Below, in pieces: positions 45,259 through 54,549 of a DNA stretch of 64,000 nt (its first letter is position 1; every line of letters starts with the position of its first letter). The DNA comes from Alphaproteobacteria bacterium HT1-32 (GTDB taxonomy: Bacteria; Pseudomonadota; Alphaproteobacteria; Rhodospirillales; HT1-32). The notes below the pieces were generated by a model, which did no database searches, was not told the DNA's origin, and worked only from the letters and a program-made list of their open reading frames with translations. The position numbers and the translations under genes were made by a program. Where the stretch lies: NCBI GenBank assembly GCA_009649675.1, contig WJPL01000001.1:1446469-1510468 (forward strand), in the 5' to 3' direction.

Positions 45259-46368
45259 TCAGTCAGAATAGCGGAAGGCACGCTGTTCCAGGGCGGAAAT
45301 CAGCTGGTCTGATGTGTATTTGGTCAACAGATGGAATTCACCGGAATACACCAAGGGGACCTCATCTCGGCGGCCGGACTGATCCAGCCGGATGGCATCT
45401 GCCATTGCGACACCATTGTCATCGTTCATCCGCATTACGGTTAAATCAAGCTCTCCTGCCCGCAATGCGCTTAATTCATGGGATCCGCCGCCCCACCCGT
45501 TGATGATGATGTCATTGAGGCGTCCGGCCTCGCGGATTGCGTCCAGCGCGCCAAAAGCGATGTCAGTCGCAACGCAATAGATAAAGCGGATATCGGGATG
45601 CCTCTCCAGCAGCTCTTCCGTCGCCAGCCGGGCTTTCTGGCGGTCAAATCCGACATAGAAGGCATCGACCAGATGCAGGCCCGGATGCTGGTCCATCTCT
45701 ACACGGAAGCTGTCGCCACGCATCTTGCTGACATATCCCCGGGTGCCGTACAGAATTGCATAACGGCCGATGCCGCCGGTCATTTCGATATATTTTTCTG
45801 CCAGCATCCGGGTGCCGGTCTGATGATCGAAGCCGACATAGAGAAAGGGCTGGCGCCCCCTCCAGCGGGCTATGGGTGTCGTGATATTCTGCAGGATAAT
45901 ACGCGACGTCCCCCGCGAGATGGCCTGTTCGATAAAGTTGGCATGTTCTCCGATATCGAGTGTGAAAATCAGATAATCAGGGTTGGTTTCCAGCTCCCTG
46001 GCCAGAAACTCGGCCTGTTTGCCGATCTCCAGCCCGGGACGGGTGAAGCGGTTGGTCAGGGTGTAGGGTATGCCACTGTCACTCAGCCGGCGGACCATTG
46101 ACACCACACTACGGCGCCAGTAGTCGGAAATCTGATCGCCGGGATAGATCACCGAAATTGAAACAGGCTCTGCGCCCTCCACAGCTACAGGGGCGGCGGC
46201 AACAGTTCGCGAGAAAGCTTCTGATCTTAATTTTTCCCCGGAGTCCTGATTGTGGAGTTCTTCAAGGGAAAGGTATTCAGGATCCTGAAGGGAACTGGCA
46301 GTCGTCACCCCGGGCGAGGTCATCACCAGAAGAAGCCCCAGCAGCGTCGATCGAATTTCCTTACCCAT
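45259..46368 (-). CDS. luxP: LuxP-type autoinducer-2 periplasmic binding protein
   Basis: This 369-residue protein resembles Vibrio LuxP along its whole length, including the ending RAFRYSD. It has a signal peptide (about 1-24). Residues known to contact AI-2 in V. harveyi LuxP (from memory Gln77, Ser79, Trp82, Asn159, Arg215, Thr266, Asp267, Trp289 and Arg310) correspond to Gln79, Ser81, Trp84, Asn161, Arg217, Thr268, Asp269, Trp292 and Arg313. These lie in YPGDQISDYW, QNITTP, MRGDS, VATD, NGWGGG and VMRMNDD. It should therefore bind AI-2 in the periplasm and signal through the adjacent luxQ-like kinase. No luxS is in the window. Confidence 0.9.
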   Translation of the reverse strand: MGKEIRSTLLGLLLVMTSPGVTTASSLQDPEYLSLEELHNQDSGEKLRSEAFSRTVAAAPVAVEGAEPVSISVIYPGDQISDYWRRSVVSMVRRLSDSGIPYTLTNRFTRPGLEIGKQAEFLARELETNPDYLIFTLDIGEHANFIEQAISRGTSRIILQNITTPIARWRGRQPFLYVGFDHQTGTRMLAEKYIEMTGGIGRYAILYGTRGYVSKMRGDSFRVEMDQHPGLHLVDAFYVGFDRQKARLATEELLERHPDIRFIYCVATDIAFGALDAIREAGRLNDIIINGWGGGSHELSALRAGELDLTVMRMNDDNGVAMADAIRLDQSGRRDEVPLVYSGEFHLLTKYTSDQLISALEQRAFRYSD

Positions 46369-46497
46369 GTTTCAGGCCTGTCATTGCAGAATTGAAGTCG
46401 GCCAATCAGGAAAGAAGTATCGCATGGCAGGGCCTTCACTCCTATCAGGGATTGTGCGTAGGTGGTCTGTCAGCCTGTCTGAGAAAATCTCCTCAAA

Positions 46498-46511
46498 TTG
46501 ATCCTGATCAA
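46498..46511. promoter_or_regulatory. FNR/FixK box upstream of ccoNOQP
   Basis: TTGATCCTGATCAA is a perfect TTGAT-N4-ATCAA anaerobox. It lies 82 bp before ccoN, suitable for activation from a -41.5 position with a start near 46546. The same 225-bp gap carries the divergent luxP start. Confidence 0.85.
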
Positions 46512-46593
46512 GGCGGGCCCTTTCCCGGGTCTGTAGAACACCGTCATGATCGACGCAATCTGTCGATGAATCAGAAGGACGGAAGAGGGAAGA

Positions 46594-48207
46594 ATGAACC
46601 TGATAATCATGGCGCCGCTCGGTCTGACCGGGCTACTGGGGTTGTTTTTTGCCGCAAGAGCGCAAGACAATGTCATGTATGGTCACGGCCTGCTGCTGAC
46701 CGCATTCTGTATTGCCGGGGTGGTCTGGCTGATCCGGCGCAACGGGAATACCGGTCGCACCCTGGATCCGTCAGCCGGGGATATGGACTATAATGACGAG
46801 GTTATCCGGGCGGGGGTCATTGCTTCGACCTTCTGGGGTGTTGTCGGATTTCTGGCCGGTGTTTTCATCGCCCTGCAACTGGCTTTCCCCCTGCTCAATC
46901 TTGATCTTCCCTGGACCACCTTCGGCCGGCTGCGTCCGCTGCATACTTCCGCAGTGATCTTCGCTTTCGGCGGCAATGTTCTGATCATGACCTCTTTCCA
47001 TGTGGTCCAGCGCACCTGCCGGGCACGACTGGCCGGTGGCTTTGCCCCGTGGTTCGTGTTCTGGGGCTACCAGCTGTTCATCGTCATGGCGGCAACCGGC
47101 TATGTGTTCGGCGCCACCCAGAGCCGGGAATATGCTGAACCGGAATGGTATGTCGATATCTGGCTGACCATCGTCTGGGTGACCTATCTGCTGGTTTTCA
47201 TGGGAACGCTGTGGAAACGCCGGGAGCCGCATATCTATGTGGCAAACTGGTTCTATCTGGCCTTCATCGTGACCGTCGCCATGCTGCATCTGGTGAACAA
47301 TCTGAGCCTGCCGGTCAGTTTCACCGGCGCCAAGAGCTACAGCCTGTTTGCCGGGGTGCAGGATGCCCTGACCCAGTGGTGGTATGGCCATAATGCGGTC
47401 GGCTTCTTCCTCACCGCCGGATTCCTTGGCATCATGTATTACTATGTGCCAAAGCAGGCGGACCGCCCGGTCTACAGCTATCGTCTGTCGATCGTGCATT
47501 TCTGGAGCCTGGTCTTTCTCTATATCTGGGCCGGCCCGCACCATCTGCATTACACGGCTCTGCCGGACTGGGCGCAGACACTCGGCATGACCTTCTCGAT
47601 TATGCTCTGGATGCCGTCCTGGGGGGGCATGATCAACGGCCTGATGACCCTGTCGGGGGCATGGGACAAGTTGCGGACGGACCCGGTTCTCCGGATGATG
47701 GCGATCTCCGTTGCCTTCTACGGTATGAGCACCTTTGAAGGTCCCCTGATGTCCATCAAGGCGGTCAACAGCCTCAGCCATTATACGGACTGGACGATCG
47801 GTCATGTTCATTCCGGCGCGCTGGGCTGGGTCGGCATGGTCAGTTTCGGGGCGATCTATTTCCTTGCCCCGCGCATGTGGGGCCGCCGTGAGCTTTATTC
47901 GCTGCGGCTCGTCAGCATGCATTTCTGGCTCGCGACGCTCGGGATCGTTCTCTACGCCTCGTCGATGTGGGTTTCCGGCATCATGCAGGGCCTGATGTGG
48001 CGTGCCTATGATGCCCTTGGCTTCCTGGAATATTCCTTCGCCGAGACAGTCGATGCGATGTTCCCGTTCTATGTCATTCGTGCTCTGGGCGGCCTGCTTT
48101 ACGTCGCTGGTGGCATCGTGATGGCCTGGAATGTCTGGCGCACCGCCTGCGGCGATGTCCGGACGGAAAAGCCGTATCTCACCGCACCAGCCGCTGCGAC
48201 AGCCTGA
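46594..48207 (+). CDS. ccoN: cbb3-type cytochrome c oxidase subunit I
   Basis: CcoN is the catalytic subunit of the high-affinity cbb3 oxidase, holding heme b, heme b3 and CuB, and pumps protons while reducing oxygen. The 537-residue protein has about 12 membrane segments and the expected His-bearing motifs [45 protein letters not shown] and [26 protein letters not shown] contains the conserved helix VII segment. A GAGGGAAG ribosome-binding site precedes the ATG, and a perfect FNR/FixK box lies upstream. Confidence 0.97.
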   Translation: MNLIIMAPLGLTGLLGLFFAARAQDNVMYGHGLLLTAFCIAGVVWLIRRNGNTGRTLDPSAGDMDYNDEVIRAGVIASTFWGVVGFLAGVFIALQLAFPLLNLDLPWTTFGRLRPLHTSAVIFAFGGNVLIMTSFHVVQRTCRARLAGGFAPWFVFWGYQLFIVMAATGYVFGATQSREYAEPEWYVDIWLTIVWVTYLLVFMGTLWKRREPHIYVANWFYLAFIVTVAMLHLVNNLSLPVSFTGAKSYSLFAGVQDALTQWWYGHNAVGFFLTAGFLGIMYYYVPKQADRPVYSYRLSIVHFWSLVFLYIWAGPHHLHYTALPDWAQTLGMTFSIMLWMPSWGGMINGLMTLSGAWDKLRTDPVLRMMAISVAFYGMSTFEGPLMSIKAVNSLSHYTDWTIGHVHSGALGWVGMVSFGAIYFLAPRMWGRRELYSLRLVSMHFWLATLGIVLYASSMWVSGIMQGLMWRAYDALGFLEYSFAETVDAMFPFYVIRALGGLLYVAGGIVMAWNVWRTACGDVRTEKPYLTAPAAATA

Positions 48208-48220
48208 GGAGGATCTGAAA

Positions 48221-48946
48221 ATGTTCGATCACGGCAAAATTGAAAGAAACTCGATCCTTATGGTGGTCTGCACACTGATCGTGGTCTCTATCGGCGGGAT
48301 TATTGAAATCTCTCCGCTGTTCTATCTCGAAAGCACCATTGAAGAAGTCGATGGTGTCCGCCCCTATACACCGCTGGAGCTTGCGGGGCGGAATATCTAT
48401 GTCCGCGAAGGCTGCTACAACTGCCACAGCCAGATGGTCCGCCCGCTGCGGGATGAGGTCGAACGCTACGGCCATTACAGTCTGGCTGCGGAAAGCATGT
48501 ACGATCACCCGTTCCAGTGGGGGTCAAAGCGGACCGGCCCGGATCTGGCCCGCGTTGGCGGCAAATATTCCGATGACTGGCATCGTGACCATCTGGTTGA
48601 TCCGCGGGCGCTGGTGCCGGAATCGATCATGCCCGGCTATCCGTTCCTCAGCACGTCGCCGCTGAAAACGGCCGATATTGGCGATCACCTGCTCGCCAAC
48701 CGGGGGGTCGGCGTGCCCTACAGCGATGATATGGTGGCTGCGGCGCTGTCCGATTTGCAGGCGCAGGCTGATCCGGATGCCGATGGCACGGACGGACTGG
48801 AAGAACGCTATCCCGGCGTCAATATCCGCAATTTTGACGGTGTGGGCGGTGCGCCTACCGAGATGGATGCGCTGATTGCCTATCTGCAGGTGCTGGGCAC
48901 GATGGTCGATTTCTCGACCTATGACGCCAAAGCAAACGAACGCTAG
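48221..48946 (+). CDS. ccoO: cbb3-type cytochrome c oxidase subunit II
   Basis: CcoO is a membrane-anchored monoheme cytochrome c that passes electrons to CcoN. The 241-residue protein has one N-terminal membrane segment (about 12-30) and the heme site CYNCH (65-69) in [18 protein letters not shown] distal methionine ligand is probably in [11 protein letters not shown]. The ATG at 48221 follows GAGGAGGAT. It is 13 bp after ccoN. Confidence 0.96.
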   Translation: MFDHGKIERNSILMVVCTLIVVSIGGIIEISPLFYLESTIEEVDGVRPYTPLELAGRNIYVREGCYNCHSQMVRPLRDEVERYGHYSLAAESMYDHPFQWGSKRTGPDLARVGGKYSDDWHRDHLVDPRALVPESIMPGYPFLSTSPLKTADIGDHLLANRGVGVPYSDDMVAAALSDLQAQADPDADGTDGLEERYPGVNIRNFDGVGGAPTEMDALIAYLQVLGTMVDFSTYDAKANER

Positions 48947-48956
48947 GGAGCAGAAA

Positions 48957-49106
48957 ATGGAATATGAAGCAGTGGCGGGTTTCGCCAAAACCTGGGGCCT
49001 GGTCTACCTCTTCGCAATGTTCATTGCGGTGCTGATCTATGCCCTCAACCCCCGCTCCCGGGCCAAGTTCAAGGACGCCGCCCGGATACCGTTGAAAGAG
49101 GACTGA
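48957..49106 (+). CDS. ccoQ: cbb3-type cytochrome oxidase subunit CcoQ
   Basis: CcoQ is a 49-residue single-span protein that stabilises the oxidase. The product MEYEAVAGFAKTWGLVYLF, then one membrane segment and the basic NPRSRAKFKDAARIPL tail, is typical. AGGGAG lies 6 nt before the ATG. It is tucked between ccoO and ccoP with 10-bp and 4-bp gaps. Confidence 0.93.
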   Translation: MEYEAVAGFAKTWGLVYLFAMFIAVLIYALNPRSRAKFKDAARIPLKED

Positions 49107-49110
49107 GACC

Positions 49111-49983
49111 ATGGCCGATAAAAGATATGTCGATGAGATTAGCGGTGTTGAGACAACCGGCCATGAATGGGACGGCATCCGGGAGCTGGATAACCCGATG
49201 CCCAACTGGTGGCGGTGGATCTTCTATGCCACCATCGTCTGGTCGGTTGGTTACTGGTTTGTCTATCCCGCCTGGCCGCTGATCGACGACTACACCCGGG
49301 GGTTTATCGGCTATTCCTCGCGGGCTGAAGTCTCACAGGAGATTGTCGATGCCCGGGCGGCACAGGCTGTCTATTCGGACCGGATCCGGTCCAGTGATCT
49401 TGAAACCATCCGGACCGACCCCGAATTGCTGAATTTCGCCCTCTCCGGTGGCCGGGCGCTGTACAATGTGAACTGCTCGCAGTGTCACGGCGGCGGTGCA
49501 CAGGGTGCTGCGGGATATCCCAACCTGAATGATGACGAATGGCTGTGGGGTGGCTCGATTGACGAGATCTATCACACCGTCAGCAACGGCGTGCGTAACA
49601 ACCAGTCCGACGAAGCCCGAGATTCCGCCATGCCGGCTTTCGGCAGGGACGGTATTCTGGAGCGCCCGCAGATTGCCCAGATTGTCGACTATGTCCGGCA
49701 TATCTCCGGCAATGGCGAGATGACCGCTTCTGCCACGCAGGGACAGGCCCTGTTCACGGATAACTGTGCTGCCTGTCACGGGGAACAGGGTCAGGGTCTG
49801 ACCGAATTTGGGGCGCCGGCACTGAACAACAATATCTGGCTCTATGGCGGTGACACTGAAACCCTGACGGCGACCATTACGAACAGCCGGGCCGGGGTCA
49901 TGCCCGCATGGGGTAAAATTCTCGACGATGTCGCCATCAAGAAACTGGCCATTTATGTCCATTCTCTGGGCGGCGGAAAATAA
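49111..49983 (+). CDS. ccoP: cbb3-type cytochrome c oxidase diheme subunit III
   Basis: CcoP is a membrane-anchored diheme cytochrome c that receives electrons from soluble or membrane cytochrome c. The 290-residue protein has an N-terminal conserved HEWDGIRELDNPMPNWW and a membrane segment (about 34-56). Two heme motifs follow, CSQCH (122-126) and CAACH (219-223), with Met ligand candidates in DSAMPAFG and GVMPAWG. It completes the ccoNOQP structural operon; a perfect hairpin follows. Confidence 0.96.
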   Translation: MADKRYVDEISGVETTGHEWDGIRELDNPMPNWWRWIFYATIVWSVGYWFVYPAWPLIDDYTRGFIGYSSRAEVSQEIVDARAAQAVYSDRIRSSDLETIRTDPELLNFALSGGRALYNVNCSQCHGGGAQGAAGYPNLNDDEWLWGGSIDEIYHTVSNGVRNNQSDEARDSAMPAFGRDGILERPQIAQIVDYVRHISGNGEMTASATQGQALFTDNCAACHGEQGQGLTEFGAPALNNNIWLYGGDTETLTATITNSRAGVMPAWGKILDDVAIKKLAIYVHSLGGGK

Positions 49984-49990
49984 CCTTCTG

Positions 49991-50020
49991 TCAGCTTCCC
50001 GGCCCCCTCCGGGAAGCTGA
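49991..50020 (+). other. Perfect hairpin between ccoP and ccoG
   Basis: A 12-bp stem TCAGCTTCCCGG / CCGGGAAGCTGA encloses a 6-nt loop, 7 bp after ccoP. It has no U-tract. It could stabilise the 3' end of ccoNOQP mRNA or partly limit read-through into the assembly genes. Confidence 0.55.
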
Positions 50021-50051
50021 ACAGGAGGGCTGAACGACGGCAATTCTTCAT

Positions 50052-50078
50052 GTCCTGTTGCCCCGGAGGCGACAGGAC
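50052..50078 (+). other. Hairpin just before the ccoG ribosome-binding site
   Basis: The stem GTCCTGTTGCC / GGCGACAGGAC (11 pairs, one G-U) has a 5-nt loop and ends directly before AGGAGAGAAAG, the ccoG ribosome-binding region. A translational role is possible. Confidence 0.4.
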
Positions 50079-50099
50079 AGGAGAGAAAGAGAACCCAAA

Positions 50100-51575
50100 A
50101 TGACGACGAAGCTGGAGACCGCGCCGGATCGCTTTGAGGTTGAGGCGGTCAACAAAAAGGAAAACCGGCCGCTTTATACAAAACGGGTGAAAATTCATCC
50201 GAAGCGGATTTATGGTCTGTTCCGGCAGCTCAAATGGATCATCATGGCGATCACGCTGGGCATCTATTACGTCACGCCCTGGCTTCGCTGGGACCGGGGC
50301 GCAGGTGTACCGGATCAGGCGGTGCTGATCGATTTTCCGGGGCGTCGTTTCTATTTCTTCTTCATCGAGATCTGGCCGCACGAGGTCTATTACCTTGCCG
50401 GCCTGCTGATTATGGCCGCGCTTGGCCTGTTTGCAGTGACCAGCGTGGTCGGGCGGGCCTGGTGTGGTTATGCCTGCCCGCAAACTGTCTGGACCGACCT
50501 GTTCATCTGGGTTGAGCGGCTGATTGAAGGTGACCGGGGGGCGCGGATCCGGCTCGACAAGGCACCGATGTCGCTGTCAAAAGCATCCCGGCGGATTGCA
50601 AAATATGCGGTCTGGCTGGTTATCTCTGCGGCGACAGGCGGGGCCTGGATTTTCTATTTTGCCGATGCCCCGACATTGTTCATTGATCTGTTCACACTGA
50701 ATGCCTCGGTGGTTGCCTATGCAACCGTGGCCGTGCTGACCTTCACCACCTTCTCGCTGGGCGGTTTCATGCGCGAGCAGGTCTGCACCTATATGTGCCC
50801 CTGGCCGCGTATTCAGGCGGCGATGATGGATGAGGAATCGCTGACCGTCAGTTACAAGCGCGACCGGGGTGAACCGCGCCGGCCCTTCAAAAAGGGCGAG
50901 AGTTTTGCCGATCGCGGGGACTGTATCGACTGTAATGCCTGCGTGGTGGTTTGCCCGCAGGGTATTGATATCCGGGATGGTCAGCAGCTTGAATGTATCA
51001 CCTGTGCGCTATGTATCGATGCCTGTGATGATGTGATGACCCGCATCGGGCAGCCAACCGGTCTGATCGGCTATGACTCCGTTGCCAATGAAGTCCGCCG
51101 GAGCGAGGGCCGTCCGGCACCGATCCGGCTGTTGCGGCCACGCACGATCGTCTACACGCTGGCCTGGGCCCTGATCGGGGCAGCGATGCTGTTTGTGCTG
51201 TTTACCCGCAGTGACCTTGATATCAACGTGCTGCGGGACCGCAATCCGGTCTTCACAACACTCAGCGACGGGTCGGTCCGGAACGGCTACACCTTCAAGA
51301 TTCTCAATCAGGCGAACCGCAACCGCAGATTCATGCTGTCTGTGCTGGGACGTGAAGATGCCAAACTGACAATTGTCGGGTCTGAAGACAAAAGCGAATG
51401 GCGTCAGGTCTTCCTCGACGTTCCGTCTGACCAGCTGCGCAGTTTCCGGCTGTTCGTGACCCTGCCCCGGGATGTTCTGGAAGGTGAAAGCACGGAAATC
51501 GAATTTGTTTTGATCGATGTCAATGGCGAGGGGCGTGCATCCTATAACAGTGTCTTCAGAGGGCCAGATCAGTGA
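50100..51575 (+). CDS. ccoG: cbb3 oxidase accessory protein CcoG (polyferredoxin-like)
   Basis: CcoG (FixG, RdxA) is a membrane iron-sulfur protein that reduces copper during cbb3 assembly. The 491-residue protein has several membrane segments, the motifs WCGYACPQTVW and CTYMCPWPRIQ and two [4Fe-4S] sets, DCIDCNACVVVCPQG and ECITCALCIDAC. A C-terminal Ig-like periplasmic domain (about 385-491, FKILNQANRNRRFMLSVLG) follows. The ATG at 50100 follows a GGAGAG site. The stop overlaps the next gene. Confidence 0.95.
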   Translation: MTTKLETAPDRFEVEAVNKKENRPLYTKRVKIHPKRIYGLFRQLKWIIMAITLGIYYVTPWLRWDRGAGVPDQAVLIDFPGRRFYFFFIEIWPHEVYYLAGLLIMAALGLFAVTSVVGRAWCGYACPQTVWTDLFIWVERLIEGDRGARIRLDKAPMSLSKASRRIAKYAVWLVISAATGGAWIFYFADAPTLFIDLFTLNASVVAYATVAVLTFTTFSLGGFMREQVCTYMCPWPRIQAAMMDEESLTVSYKRDRGEPRRPFKKGESFADRGDCIDCNACVVVCPQGIDIRDGQQLECITCALCIDACDDVMTRIGQPTGLIGYDSVANEVRRSEGRPAPIRLLRPRTIVYTLAWALIGAAMLFVLFTRSDLDINVLRDRNPVFTTLSDGSVRNGYTFKILNQANRNRRFMLSVLGREDAKLTIVGSEDKSEWRQVFLDVPSDQLRSFRLFVTLPRDVLEGESTEIEFVLIDVNGEGRASYNSVFRGPDQ

Positions 51576-52063
51576 GTACAACAACCATGACCATTACCGG
51601 CCGCACTGTCCTGTTCGGCATGATTGCCTTCTTTGGGGTAATCTTTGCCGTCAATGGGGTGTTTCTTTACCTCGCGCTCGACAGCTTTCCCGGCCTGACC
51701 AGCAACCGGGCTTATGTTGAAGGCCTGAATTACAATCAGACGCTGGAGGACGGCCGCCGCCAGGCCGCACTGGGCTGGAACCTTGATGTAACCCTGCCCG
51801 CTGGCCCGGCGGGTGAAAAAGAGTTGCTGGTGCGGTTGCGCGATACGGCCGGGCAGGATGTTCCCTATCTTGCCGTCACGGCCCGGCTGGAGCGCCCGGC
51901 AACCGCAGACGGTGCCCGGGATCTGGACCTTATCCCCTTGGCTGCCGGTCACCGGACAGGACTGGACGGAATTGCCCCGGGACGCTGGCAGTTGCTGGTT
52001 GTGGCCTCCCGTGAGGGCCAGCCGGTTTACCGGATGACAGAGGAAATATTCATCAGGCCATGA
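51572..52063 (+). CDS. ccoH: FixH/CcoH family assembly protein
   Basis: FixH/CcoH helps assemble cbb3 oxidase, probably with the copper ATPase. The 163-residue protein has one N-terminal membrane segment (about 12-33) followed by NGVFLYLALDSFPGLTSNRAYVEGLNYNQTL in sequence order (two pieces: membrane end and the family signature AYVEGLNYN). A beta-rich periplasmic domain follows. It probably starts at GTG (51572, overlapping the ccoG stop); an ATG at 51587 is an alternative. The stop overlaps the ATPase start as ATGA. Confidence 0.9.
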   Translation: MSTTTMTITGRTVLFGMIAFFGVIFAVNGVFLYLALDSFPGLTSNRAYVEGLNYNQTLEDGRRQAALGWNLDVTLPAGPAGEKELLVRLRDTAGQDVPYLAVTARLERPATADGARDLDLIPLAAGHRTGLDGIAPGRWQLLVVASREGQPVYRMTEEIFIRP

Positions 52064-54354
52064 CACTCGTCTCCGCCCGTAACCAGATCACGACAACAGC
52101 CGGCTGTTGCCTGTCCTCTGCTGCCAATGATCTGGCAGCGGCACAGACGCTGGACGGCATGGTCGGTTCTTCCGAGGGTCTGGCCGATTTCGTCACCGTT
52201 GACGAGGGGGGACTGTGCCGGCTGGAACTTTATGTCGACGGGGTCCACTGCTCCGGCTGTATTGCGGCGATTGAGGGGGCTCTCGGACGGCAACCGGACA
52301 TTCAGGAGGCACGACTGAACCTGACCAGCCGGCGGCTGCGGCTTGTCTGGCGTGGTGATGCGGTTCGCGCAGACCGGTTTGCGGCGGTTGTCGGCAGCCT
52401 TGGATACGGGGTGATGCCGGTTGACGAGGGGGAAACGGATCAGCCGGGCGACCGCGAAGAACGTCAGTTGCTGGCGGCTCTGGCGATTGCCGGGTTTGCG
52501 GCAGCCAATGTGATGTTGCTGTCGGTTTCCGTCTGGTCCGGCCATGTGTCCGGCATGGGGGAAGGCACGCGAACCCTGTTTCACTGGCTGTCGGCGCTGA
52601 TCGCCCTGCCGGCGATTGCCTGGTCTGGCCGTCCGTTCTTCCGGTCGGCCTGGCGGGCGCTGAGCAAACGCCGTCTGAACATGGATGTGCCGATCGCACT
52701 TGCCGTGGTGCTGGCCAGCGCGATGTCGGTCGCCCAGACGGCGATGGGGTCAGAACACGCCTATTTCGATGCGGCGATCACCCTGCTGTTTTTCCTGCTG
52801 GTCGGTCGCTATCTCGATCAGCGCATGCGCTCGCGTGCCCGCTCTGCGGCGGCCCGTCTGGCAGGTCTGGCCCCGCGACGGGCGACCCGTATATCGGATG
52901 ATGGCGGGCTGACTGAAACCCGGGTAGAGGACCTGACCGCGGGGATGCGGATACGGATCATGCCCGGTGACCGCCTGCCGGTTGATGGCGAGGTTGAGGC
53001 GGGGTCTTCCTCGCTTGATGTCAGCCTGCTGACCGGTGAAAGCGTGCCGCAGATTGTCCGGCCGGGTGCTGCCGTGCATGCGGGAACGGTCAATCTCGAC
53101 GGGGTGCTGACGGTCCGTGTGCTGGCTGTCGGTGCGGCAACCCTGCTGGCTGATATCGCCCGGATGACCGAGGCGGCAGAAGGCCGGAAGACGGATTATG
53201 TACGACTGGCTGACCGGCTGGCGCAATGGTACGCGCCGGTTGTCCATATTGTTTCCGCGGCAGCCTTCTTTGGTTGGCTGTTTGTCGGGGGCGGCTGGGC
53301 CTGGTCACTGACGGTGGCGATCACTGCCCTGATCATCACCTGTCCCTGTGCCCTTGGCCTGGCCGTGCCGGCAACCCAGACGGTGGCTGTCGGCCGCCTG
53401 CTGGCAAAAGGCATTGTCGTCAAGGCCCCGGACGGGCTGGAGCGGCTGGCGGAGGTCGACACGGTCATTTTTGACAAGACGGGCACTCTGACCGAGGGAC
53501 GCCCTGTTCTCCTGAATGCGGAAGATCATAAGCCTCAGGATCTGGCGCTGGCGGCGTCTCTTGCCCGGCACAGCCGTCACCCGTTCTCGCGGGCGCTGGT
53601 GGTTGCTGCTGGCGACCCTGCGGGTCTGGCTGTCGGGGATGTGCGGGAAGAAGCCGGGGCAGGTCTGGAAGGCCTGTTTGACGGCCAGCCGGTCCGGCTT
53701 GGCAGTGCGCGGTGGTGTGGCGTCGAAGAACAAGTATCGGAGACGGGTACAGACAGTGTGGTCTGGCTGCAAACGGGCAATCAGCCAGCTGTCGCGTTCA
53801 GGTTTGAAGACCGGCTGCGGGATGATGCGGTGGAAGCTGTGGCCGGCCTGCGGGCTGCCGGGCTTTGTGTCCTTCTGCTGTCGGGCGATCAGACTGGCCC
53901 GGTAACACAGGTTGCGGTGGCTCTGGGCATCACGGATGCGCGGGCAGGTCTGTCGCCGGGGGATAAGCTGGCCGTCGTTGAGGCGCTGAGAGGCGAGGGC
54001 TGCCGGGTGCTGATGGTCGGTGACGGGCTGAATGATGCCCCGGCGCTGGCAGCCGGTCATGCCTCGGCCTCACTGGGCGATGCGGCGGATATTTCGCGCA
54101 TGGCGTCTGATGTTGTCCTGCAGGGTAACCGGTTGCGGGGACTGGTTGAGCTTGTCGCCGTCGCCCGCGCCGCAAAGCGGATCGCCTTTCAGAATTTTGC
54201 CATGGCCCTGCTGTATAATCTGGTGGCTGTGCCGATCGCCGTTCTGGGTTTTGCGACGCCACTGATCGCCGCCGTGGCCATGTCGTCGAGTTCCCTGCTG
54301 GTAACACTGAATGCATTGCGGCTGCGGCTGGTTGCCCGAAAGGTCGGCGGATGA
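52060..54354 (+). CDS. ccoI: Copper-exporting P1B-type ATPase for cbb3 oxidase assembly (FixI/CcoI)
   Basis: CcoI moves Cu(I) across the inner membrane so that CuB can be inserted into CcoN. The 764-residue protein has an N-terminal heavy-metal domain with GVHCSGC, then membrane segments, the actuator loop LLTGESVP and the metal-translocation motif TCPCALG (Cys428, Cys430). The phosphorylation site is DKTGTLTEG (about 472) and GDGLNDAPAL is the hinge. An extra N-terminal TTTAGCCL pair of cysteines could also bind metal. It is coupled by ATGA to both neighbours. Confidence 0.95.
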   Translation: MTLVSARNQITTTAGCCLSSAANDLAAAQTLDGMVGSSEGLADFVTVDEGGLCRLELYVDGVHCSGCIAAIEGALGRQPDIQEARLNLTSRRLRLVWRGDAVRADRFAAVVGSLGYGVMPVDEGETDQPGDREERQLLAALAIAGFAAANVMLLSVSVWSGHVSGMGEGTRTLFHWLSALIALPAIAWSGRPFFRSAWRALSKRRLNMDVPIALAVVLASAMSVAQTAMGSEHAYFDAAITLLFFLLVGRYLDQRMRSRARSAAARLAGLAPRRATRISDDGGLTETRVEDLTAGMRIRIMPGDRLPVDGEVEAGSSSLDVSLLTGESVPQIVRPGAAVHAGTVNLDGVLTVRVLAVGAATLLADIARMTEAAEGRKTDYVRLADRLAQWYAPVVHIVSAAAFFGWLFVGGGWAWSLTVAITALIITCPCALGLAVPATQTVAVGRLLAKGIVVKAPDGLERLAEVDTVIFDKTGTLTEGRPVLLNAEDHKPQDLALAASLARHSRHPFSRALVVAAGDPAGLAVGDVREEAGAGLEGLFDGQPVRLGSARWCGVEEQVSETGTDSVVWLQTGNQPAVAFRFEDRLRDDAVEAVAGLRAAGLCVLLLSGDQTGPVTQVAVALGITDARAGLSPGDKLAVVEALRGEGCRVLMVGDGLNDAPALAAGHASASLGDAADISRMASDVVLQGNRLRGLVELVAVARAAKRIAFQNFAMALLYNLVAVPIAVLGFATPLIAAVAMSSSSLLVTLNALRLRLVARKVGG

Positions 54355-54497
54355 ATGTGATTGTCTGGCTGATACCGGTGGCGCTGTTTCTCGGTCTGGT
54401 CGGGTTGGCCGGGTTCTTCTGGGCCGTGCGCAGTGGGCAGTTCGATGATCCGGACGGTGCGGCCAACCGTATTCTGCTGGATGACGACAAGCTCTGA
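54351..54497 (+). CDS. ccoS: cbb3 oxidase maturation protein CcoS
   Basis: CcoS is a tiny single-span protein needed to insert heme b and CuB into CcoN. The 48-residue product starts MNVIVWLIPVALFLGLVGL and continues with GFFWAVRSGQFDDPDG, the universal CcoS signature. Its ATG overlaps the ccoI stop (ATGA). It closes the cco block. Confidence 0.95.
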   Translation: MNVIVWLIPVALFLGLVGLAGFFWAVRSGQFDDPDGAANRILLDDDKL

Positions 54498-54549
54498 CCG
54501 GCGGGTCCGGGATGAGGAGCGTTTGCGATTTTCCGGTCAGCAGAGCGAC

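Noticed and set aside
46771-47922. 383-codon minus-strand frame opposite ccoN
   Set aside because: His/Gln/Asp-rich antisense of membrane-helix codons; ccoN is certain.
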